DNA of 6,108 nt from assembly GCA_946407055.1 (NCBI GenBank), contig CAMJMP010000058.1:1-6108 (forward strand), in the 5' to 3' direction. How positions within the stretch are numbered: the first letter of the stretch is position 1; each line of letters opens with the position of its first letter. This DNA is from an uncultured Mycoplasmatota bacterium. GTDB taxonomy: Bacteria > Bacillota_I > Bacilli_A > RF39 > UBA660. The translations under genes and the position numbers were made by a program. A model generated the notes under the pieces. That model had not been told where the DNA came from, ran no database searches, and worked only from the letters and a program-made list of their open reading frames with translations. Of the stretch, positions 1 through 4,870 are shown piece by piece.

Positions 1-27
1 TTTAACTTTATCGTAATTATCAAACAT
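1..27 (-). CDS. Start of an unidentified gene, cut by the window edge
   Basis: Only the first nine codons are visible, reading MFDNYDKVK, with the frame open to the window edge. The start is chosen because the ATG (27-25) lies 6 nt after a near-perfect Shine-Dalgarno, AAGGAGGT (40-33). A second ATG at 32-30 in another frame is too close to that site to be used. The gene has its own candidate promoter at 52-80. The visible peptide is too short and generic to assign a family. That a gene starts here is fairly safe; its identity is unknown. Confidence 0.6.
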
Positions 28-32
28 AACAT

Positions 33-40
33 ACCTCCTT
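33..40 (-). promoter_or_regulatory. Ribosome binding site of the partial gene
   Basis: AAGGAGGT on the minus strand is nearly the full anti-16S complement, 6 nt from the ATG at 27. It is the main reason for calling a gene start so close to the window edge. Confidence 0.7.
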
Positions 41-51
41 ATTCTTCAATA

Positions 52-80
52 ATGATATCAAAAAATAGCTGCTATTTCAA
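52..80 (-). promoter_or_regulatory. Candidate sigma-A promoter for the partial gene at 1-27
   Basis: The -35 TTGAAA (80-75) and -10 TATCAT (57-52) are separated by exactly 17 bp. The predicted transcription start is near 45, giving an untranslated leader of about 18 nt that contains the Shine-Dalgarno. The -35 and spacer overlap the weak hairpin at 60-77 that follows the upstream gene. In an AT-rich region chance matches occur, but the spacing and the fit to the downstream RBS support it. Confidence 0.5.
60..77 (-). terminator. Weak terminator-like hairpin after the DUF2207-like gene
   Basis: On the minus strand AAATAG (77-72), a 3-nt loop CAG, and CTATTT (68-63) form a 6-bp stem, followed by T62-T60, so the U-run is partly inside the stem. 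Only one base pair is G-C, so termination is probably weak and some read-through into the next gene is likely. It begins 6 nt after the stop codon of the gene at 84-1226. Confidence 0.35.
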
Positions 81-83
81 TTA

Positions 84-1226
84 TCAAAACTTAACACTAT
101 CTTTGTATTCATCAATAACTTTTCTATTAATATTAAATACCACAGAATAGATTAAATATTCTTTCCATAAGATTAATTCTTTCTTTTCTCTTCCTTCTAA
201 AATAGAGAAATCTCTAATGAATAATTTTAATCCTTCTAACTTTTTATTAATTTCATCACCTTTATTAGTTCTTACATAATTATCTGTTTGTAATCTAATA
301 TAAAGTATTACATGTTTTATTATAAAATACATTGGATAAAACATTACTGTCATAATACCAAATACTAATAAAGTAAATGCTAAAATACCCAAGAAAGGAT
401 TTGTAAATTCTATCTTTTCTAATAAGCTAAAATCAAATATTAATAATTTTACAGCTATATAAATCAAAATAGATACAATAGCTTCAACTATAAATCTCCA
501 CTTAGGGAATTCTTTCTTTTCAATTAACTCGTGCTCCGCACAACAACTTTTAATCTTTTCAATATAAGATAAATAATCTATTTTTATAACATTAGATCCT
601 TTATCATTTATAAAATTTAATAAATATTTTTCAATAGAGTTTAACTTCGCTCCGCTTTGTTCTTTATTCTTTTTAAATACACCATTTTCATATGTAATTA
701 CTTTTTTATTTTCTAGCATTAATAAATCTGCTATTAAAGTATTCTTATCAATTTTAAAATCATCTATATAAGATAATTCAGATGGATTATATTCATATAA
801 TACATCTCTAAAGTAATCTTTTGTCTTATTGAAATCATCTTTATTAAGTTTATATTTCTTAAATGCATGATTACTTGTAAATATCGGTAATATAAAGAAT
901 GCTATTGGTACCACTGTAACAATATAAATTAAAAGCGCAATAAAGAATCCCATTAATGCTATTCCTAAATAAGCTTTTTTCATAGCAATCGGTTTTAATT
1001 CTTCCAATTTTTCATCAGTTAATTCTGTATCATTTGGAATATCAAATGCTTCTTCCAAGAAATTTGGTTCCTCTTCTATTGCTTCTTCCATTTCTACTCT
1101 AAATTCTGCTAAACTTTCATCTCTTAATTCAGCTGTCAACTTCATAAATACAAAGCCATAAATAACAGCAAATATTGCAAAAAATATTAAAAATACCCAT
1201 GCTTTAAAACTTAATCTTTTTTTCAT
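84..1226 (-). CDS. DUF2207-like (YciQ-type) membrane protein lacking the N-terminal domain
   Basis: A 380-residue membrane protein of unknown biochemical function. Hydrophobic segments lie at about 9-29, 86-116 (long), 245-264 and 277-310 (long). Residues 30-84 form a very acidic, probably extracytoplasmic loop. The region 145-185 (NPSELSYIDD, then DKNTLIADLLML) resembles the winged-helix-like part of DUF2207 proteins. The C-terminal part about 329-372 (EGLKLFIRDF, then LWKEYLIYSVV) resembles the family's end, where a conserved Tyr-Leu-x-Tyr-Ala-type motif is found. The large N-terminal DUF2207 ectodomain of canonical members is absent. The family call is from recognised motifs, not a search. 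The start ATG is preceded by AGGTGA (1236-1231), 4 nt away. The gene ends in tandem stops TGA-TAA (86-81). It follows valS on the same strand but beyond a strong terminator, and has its own candidate promoter at 1250-1278, so it is probably a separate transcription unit. Confidence 0.7.
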   Translation of the reverse strand: MKKRLSFKAWVFLIFFAIFAVIYGFVFMKLTAELRDESLAEFRVEMEEAIEEEPNFLEEAFDIPNDTELTDEKLEELKPIAMKKAYLGIALMGFFIALLIYIVTVVPIAFFILPIFTSNHAFKKYKLNKDDFNKTKDYFRDVLYEYNPSELSYIDDFKIDKNTLIADLLMLENKKVITYENGVFKKNKEQSGAKLNSIEKYLLNFINDKGSNVIKIDYLSYIEKIKSCCAEHELIEKKEFPKWRFIVEAIVSILIYIAVKLLIFDFSLLEKIEFTNPFLGILAFTLLVFGIMTVMFYPMYFIIKHVILYIRLQTDNYVRTNKGDEINKKLEGLKLFIRDFSILEGREKKELILWKEYLIYSVVFNINRKVIDEYKDSVKF

Positions 1227-1249
1227 AACATCACCTATAATCTATAAAT

Positions 1250-1278
1250 ATTATAAAAAAAACCTTGTTTAAAAACAA
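1250..1278 (-). promoter_or_regulatory. Candidate promoter embedded in the valS terminator
   Basis: The -35 TTGTTT (1278-1273) and a perfect -10 TATAAT (1255-1250) are 17 bp apart. The -35 lies inside the 5' arm of the valS terminator hairpin, and the -10 begins on the last T of its T-run. Predicted start is near 1243, leaving a leader of about 17 nt before the ATG at 1226. Only 28 nt separate the terminator from that ATG, so a promoter must overlap the terminator or lie inside valS. The -35 matches only 3 of 6 consensus bases. Confidence 0.55.
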
Positions 1279-1280
1279 GG
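1255..1280 (-). terminator. Intrinsic terminator of valS
   Basis: Immediately after the valS stop codon, CCTTGTTT (1280-1273) pairs with AAACAAGG (1270-1263). Eight pairs can be drawn; the innermost are probably open because the literal loop is only 2 nt. An uninterrupted run of eight T follows (1262-1255). This is a textbook factor-independent terminator that closes the T-box/HD/valS transcript. Confidence 0.9.
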
Positions 1281-1281
1281 C

Positions 1282-3822
1282 TTATTTATTTAATAATATT
1301 TCTAATTTAGCTTTTTCTTCAGCCAACTTTTGTCTATCCATTTCTACTATATTAGCAGGAGCTTTATTAACATAATTTTCATTAGCTAATAACTTTTCTC
1401 TTCTTTGAATAGATTCTGTTAATTGTTTAATTTGTGCTTCCTTTAAAGCTTTATCTTCATCAGTTTCAATTTTTTCGAAGAAAATTTGTGCTTTAACTCT
1501 ACTAGAGAATACTTGATATGTTTTAATACCTAAAGGTTCTTTAACGATATTTTCTTTAATCTTTAACATATTAACGATTAATTCATTATCATCTTCAGTA
1601 TCAAACATAACCTTCATATCTTTAGTAATATTATTTTCTGCTTTAACATTTCTGAAGTTCTTAATGAATTCTATTTCATCATCAACAATTCCTTCTTCAT
1701 GTTCGAAAACATATTTCTTTTCATATTTAGGATATTCACTAATCATTATATCTTCTGCATCTTTAACTGGTAACTTACCATATATTTCATCAGTAACATA
1801 AGGCATAAATGGTTGTAACATTTTTAAAATACCAGTTAATACATAACATAATGTAGATTTAGTACTTGGTGCAGTAATTGAATACTTAGCCATTTCAATA
1901 TAATTATCACAGAATGAACTCCATGTGAAATCATATATAGCAGCACCAGCATTATTAAATTGATACTTATCCATAAACTTCTTAACTTCATGAATACATT
2001 TTTCATATTTAGTTAAAATCCATTTATCTTCTGGCTTTAAATTTTCTAATGTTATTTCTTTTAAATCTTCAATATTACTTAATACGAATCTTGAAGCATT
2101 CCAAATCTTATTAATATAATTCCAAGTAGATTTAATTTTTTCTTCATCAAATCTCATATCTGTTCCTGGAGCAACATCAGTAGCTAAATAATATCTTAAA
2201 GCATCTGCTCCATATAAATCGATCATATCGAATGGATCAATACCATTACCTAAACTCTTAGAGAATTTTCTACCTTGTTTATCACGAATTAATCCATGAA
2301 TTAAACAATCTTCAAATGGTCTTTGACCTAATAATTTTTCTCCTTGGAAAGTCATTCTATTAACCCAGAATGGAATAATATCATAACCAGTTACTAAGCA
2401 TTGGTTTGGATAATATCTTCTTACTAATGCATTATCTTCTGGCCATCCTAAAGTAGCAAAAGGCCATAAAGCACTACTGAACCATGTATCTAATACATCG
2501 TTATCTTGTACCCAACCTTCTCCCTTAGGAGCATCCATACCTACATATACTTCATCGCCTCTATACCAAGCAGGTATTCTATGTCCCCACCATAATTGAC
2601 GTGAAATACACCAGTCATAAGTTATTTCCATCCAGTGATTCATTGTTTTTTCACATCTTGCTGGAACGAAATTAACCTTTTCATCTTTCTTCTTTTGTGT
2701 TTCTAATACATGATCTGCTAAAGGTCTCATCTTAACAAACCATTGTTTTTTAATCATTGGTTCAACCATAACACCTGTTCTTTCAGAGTGTCCTACTTCG
2801 TGAACTAATGGTTCAATTTCAAGTAATAAACCTTGTTCTTTTAAATCTTCCAAACAAGCATCTCTACATTCTTCTCTAGTCATACCTTGATATTTCTTAG
2901 GAACATTTTCATTCATTGTTGCATCATCATTCATAATGCAAATTCTCTCTAAGTTATGTCTATTACCTACTTCAAAGTCGTTAGGATCATGAGCAGGAGT
3001 AATCTTAACACAACCAGTTCCTTTTTCCATATCAGCATGTTCATCTGTAATAATAGGTATTGGTTTATTAACTAATGGTAAAATTACATTCTTACCAACA
3101 TACTTTTTATATCTTTCATCATTTTCATTAACTGCAACAGCTGTATCACCAAATAATGTTTCTGGTCTTGTTGTTGCAACATCTAAATATTCTTCACTGT
3201 CTTCTAATTTATATTTTAAGTGATAGAAAGCACTCTTTTCTTCACCGTAAATAACTTCTTCATTAGATAAAGCAGTTTGTGCAGCTGGATCCCAGTTAAT
3301 AATCTTTTCACCACGATAGATTAATCCTTCATTGTAGTAATCAACAAATACTTTCTTAACAGCAGTTTGTAATCCTTCATCTAAAGTAAATCTTTCTTTA
3401 GTATAATCTAAAGCTACACCTAATTTAGCCCATTGTTTTCTAATAATGTCACCATGTTCATGAGTCCAATCCCAACAAGCATCAACAAACTTTTCTCTAC
3501 CATATTCATATTTATCAATACCTTGGTCTTTTAATCTTTTAACAACCTTTGCCTCAGTAGCAATAGCTGCATGGTCCATACCTGGTAACCATAAAGTGTC
3601 ATAACCTTCCATCTTTTTATAACGAATAATAATATCTTGTAATGCAACATCCCAAGCATGTCCTAAGTGTAATACACCTGTAACATTTGGAGGTGGTAAA
3701 ACTATACAATATGGTTTCTTCTTACTATTTTCATCACATTTAAAATATTCTTTATCTAACCATTTTTCATATTTATCTTTTTCAACTTCATCATGGTTAT
3801 ATTTCTTATCTAATTCCTTCAT
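1282..3822 (-). CDS. valS: Valine--tRNA ligase (class I)
   Basis: A complete 846-residue valyl-tRNA synthetase, which charges tRNA-Val with valine in the cytoplasm using ATP. The class I HIGH box is HLGH at 52-55, inside the typical PPPNVTGVLHLGHAW. The KMSKS loop is KFSKS at 519-523. The CP1 editing domain, which clears mischarged threonine, shows TTRPET (217-222) and TPAHDPNDFEVG (275-286) with the conserved Asp279. NWDP (176-179), FSSALWPF (448-455) and DIIPFWVNRM (481-490) are also typical. The anticodon-binding helical domain follows at about 595-720, and the C-terminal coiled-coil arm at about 785-845 is intact. The length is near the lower end of bacterial ValS (about 850-900). The start ATG has AAAGGAG (3839-3833) 10 nt upstream, which lies inside the preceding HD gene. 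valS overlaps that gene by 17 bp and is translated from the same T-box-controlled mRNA. Nothing suggests damage; identification is secure. Confidence 0.98.
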   Translation of the reverse strand: MKELDKKYNHDEVEKDKYEKWLDKEYFKCDENSKKKPYCIVLPPPNVTGVLHLGHAWDVALQDIIIRYKKMEGYDTLWLPGMDHAAIATEAKVVKRLKDQGIDKYEYGREKFVDACWDWTHEHGDIIRKQWAKLGVALDYTKERFTLDEGLQTAVKKVFVDYYNEGLIYRGEKIINWDPAAQTALSNEEVIYGEEKSAFYHLKYKLEDSEEYLDVATTRPETLFGDTAVAVNENDERYKKYVGKNVILPLVNKPIPIITDEHADMEKGTGCVKITPAHDPNDFEVGNRHNLERICIMNDDATMNENVPKKYQGMTREECRDACLEDLKEQGLLLEIEPLVHEVGHSERTGVMVEPMIKKQWFVKMRPLADHVLETQKKKDEKVNFVPARCEKTMNHWMEITYDWCISRQLWWGHRIPAWYRGDEVYVGMDAPKGEGWVQDNDVLDTWFSSALWPFATLGWPEDNALVRRYYPNQCLVTGYDIIPFWVNRMTFQGEKLLGQRPFEDCLIHGLIRDKQGRKFSKSLGNGIDPFDMIDLYGADALRYYLATDVAPGTDMRFDEEKIKSTWNYINKIWNASRFVLSNIEDLKEITLENLKPEDKWILTKYEKCIHEVKKFMDKYQFNNAGAAIYDFTWSSFCDNYIEMAKYSITAPSTKSTLCYVLTGILKMLQPFMPYVTDEIYGKLPVKDAEDIMISEYPKYEKKYVFEHEEGIVDDEIEFIKNFRNVKAENNITKDMKVMFDTEDDNELIVNMLKIKENIVKEPLGIKTYQVFSSRVKAQIFFEKIETDEDKALKEAQIKQLTESIQRREKLLANENYVNKAPANIVEMDRQKLAEEKAKLEILLNK

Positions 3823-4540
3823 TTTTTAATCTCTCCTTTATATATTTAAGAGTCTCTTTATAAACCCCATCTAAATCTTTATTTCCTTTTTGTACTTCAT
3901 AATAAGTTTTATAATTTTTTCTTAATTCTTTTAAGCAAATTGTATTATTAATATCAAAAGCAAATGCATAACGAATAACAGAATCATCATTCTTATTCTT
4001 AATTAAAGAACTATCTATCTGTTCATGATTATAAAAACCTTCTAATACTTTCTTATTTACTCTTGCTTTTATTGGTTTAATCTTTACTTGTTTTAATGTA
4101 CCCATTAAATAAATAATATCTATTTTATCAGTATCTCTAATCAATTTTGCATGCATTAGCATTCTTTCATCATCACATTCTTCAATGACTCTTTTATTAT
4201 GATTTCTAATAGCAAACTCAATAATTGGATACCATTCTTCATTTGTAACAAATTTCTTTATATTTCCTTTTTTAAATAATTGATCACAACTATAGTTAGC
4301 ATGATCTATACTCGCTGAATCATCATATGTATGATAGACTCGTAATTGTTCAAATCTACCAAAATCATGTAACAATCCGATCACTCGTGCAATCTCCACA
4401 TCTTCAGGACTGAAACCTAGTTTCTTAGCATATTTAACTTGTAAATTCATTACACGAAAAGAATGTGCATATTTTAGTGCAATATTTCTATCACTCAAAT
4501 CATATCCACATACATAATCATTAAATGCTTCTACTAACAT
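3806..4540 (-). CDS. HD-domain phosphohydrolase, first gene of the valine T-box unit
   Basis: A 244-residue protein with the HD metal-dependent phosphohydrolase signature. Likely metal ligands are His26 (KYAHSFRV), His58-Asp59 (GLLHDFGR) and Asp138 (RDTDKIDII), with conserved-looking His80 and His114 (IRNHNK). No signal peptide, membrane segment or second domain is seen, so a soluble cytoplasmic enzyme is expected. The substrate cannot be read from sequence; HD enzymes act on nucleotides, cyclic dinucleotides, alarmones and other phosphoesters. The start is the ATG at 4540, which lies 7 nt after AAAGGGG (4554-4548). A longer frame from TTG at 4558 would place that site inside the coding region and abut the T-box U-run, so it is less likely. 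The stop codon (3808-3806) lies 17 bp inside valS, suggesting translational coupling. Its place directly behind the T-box means it should be induced when tRNA-Val is uncharged. Confidence 0.88.
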   Translation of the reverse strand: MLVEAFNDYVCGYDLSDRNIALKYAHSFRVMNLQVKYAKKLGFSPEDVEIARVIGLLHDFGRFEQLRVYHTYDDSASIDHANYSCDQLFKKGNIKKFVTNEEWYPIIEFAIRNHNKRVIEECDDERMLMHAKLIRDTDKIDIIYLMGTLKQVKIKPIKARVNKKVLEGFYNHEQIDSSLIKNKNDDSVIRYAFAFDINNTICLKELRKNYKTYYEVQKGNKDLDGVYKETLKYIKERLKNEGIR

Positions 4541-4559
4541 AGTTACACCCCTTTCCAAT

Positions 4560-4590
4560 AAAAAAACACTCCATCCAAAGGACGAAATGT
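4560..4590 (-). terminator. T-box regulatory terminator
   Basis: The 5' arm ACATTTCGTCC (4590-4580), loop TTT, and 3' arm GGATGGAGTGT (4576-4566) give an 11-bp stem with three G-U pairs. The U-run at 4566-4560 follows directly. The bases CGTCC (4584-4580) are shared with the antiterminator, so the two folds exclude each other. Uncharged tRNA-Val should stabilise the antiterminator and let transcription reach the HD gene and valS. Confidence 0.9.
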
Positions 4591-4612
4591 TCGTGGTACC
4601 ACCTTAATTACT

Positions 4613-4628
4613 TCTTAATGTCTTAATG
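4613..4628 (-). repeat. Tandem 8-mer repeat in the T-box leader
   Basis: CATTAAGA occurs twice in direct tandem (4628-4621 and 4620-4613) between Stem III and the T-box sequence, with a looser third copy (AATTAAGG) running into the T-box. It sits in what is usually a single-stranded linker. It may be replication slippage or a spacer without function. Confidence 0.6.
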
Positions 4629-4771
4629 CGACTAACATTATATCTTACTAAACTCAGATATAAAACTCCCAAGCTACCTTCCTATACTTCAAGTTCTTTG
4701 TTCACACCAACCACAAATTCTCTTTAACTCTTATACGTATAGTACTCCTCTTGTTCAACGTATTTAAGTGT

Positions 4772-4800
4772 ATTATATACCAATAAATACTCAAAATCAA
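4772..4800 (-). promoter_or_regulatory. Promoter of the T-box / HD / valS transcript
   Basis: The -35 TTGATT (4800-4795) and perfect -10 TATAAT (4777-4772) are separated by 17 bp. The predicted start is near A4765, placing the 5' end about 8 nt before the CAAG helix region of T-box Stem I (CAAG at 4753-4750 lies 12 nt in). The promoter faces away from the ATPase promoter at 4810-4838. Confidence 0.85.
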
Positions 4801-4809
4801 TAAAAATGA

Positions 4810-4838
4810 TTGAGGAAAAAGATGTAATGTTGTATAAT
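4810..4838 (+). promoter_or_regulatory. Promoter of the secretion/pilus ATPase gene
   Basis: The -35 TTGAGG (4810-4815) and perfect -10 TATAAT (4833-4838) are separated by 17 bp. The predicted start is near 4845, which leaves a leader of about 26 nt. That leader holds the Shine-Dalgarno GGGAGTGA (4859-4866), whose GGGAG core ends 7 nt before the ATG. The -35 is 9 bp from the divergent -35 at 4795-4800. Confidence 0.8.
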
Positions 4839-4870
4839 TAATAAGTAAGAATAAGAATGGGAGTGAAGAT

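Larger units (their letters stand above)
4560..4765 (-). promoter_or_regulatory. Valine-responsive T-box riboswitch
   Basis: A leader RNA that senses uncharged tRNA-Val and controls read-through into the HD gene and valS. In Stem I, the helix CTATAC/GTATAG (4742-4737 with 4687-4682) lies above a specifier loop. That loop has AGTA (4746-4743) on one side and GAA-G-GTA-G (4681-4674) on the other. The specifier is GTA at 4677-4675 (valine, anticodon UAC), closed below by CAAG/CTTG. The distal loop is GGTTGGTGTGA (4712-4702) on TTTGT/ACAAA. Stem III is TTATATCT/AGATATAA (4663-4656 with 4645-4638). In the antiterminator, AAGG (4605-4602) pairs with CCTT (4581-4578), the TGGTACC bulge (4601-4595) offers UGGU to the tRNA ACCA end, and ACG pairs with CGT. 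Only about 60 nt separate Stem I from the T-box, and no Stem II is apparent. Pairings were found by eye. Confidence 0.95.

Noticed and set aside
81..86. TGA stop of the DUF2207-like gene read as Trp (genetic code 4)
   Set aside because: It would only add one residue before TAA, and all Trp codons in valS and in this gene are TGG, so standard code is preferred.
4541..4558. TTG start at 4558 adding six residues to the HD protein
   Set aside because: It places the Shine-Dalgarno (4554-4548) inside the coding region and begins at the end of the T-box U-run. The ATG at 4540 has correct spacing to that site.
4685..4687. GTA at 4687-4685 as the T-box specifier
   Set aside because: It follows GAA as specifiers do, but lies in the helix pairing GTATAG with CTATAC. 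The GTA at 4677-4675 sits in the open loop opposite AGTA with the expected GAA-N-specifier-N layout. Both would read valine.
4806..4841. 11-codon plus-strand frame (MIEEKDVMLYN) as a leader peptide
   Set aside because: It overlaps the -35 and -10 of the ATPase promoter, so it lies before the transcription start. It also lacks a ribosome binding site.
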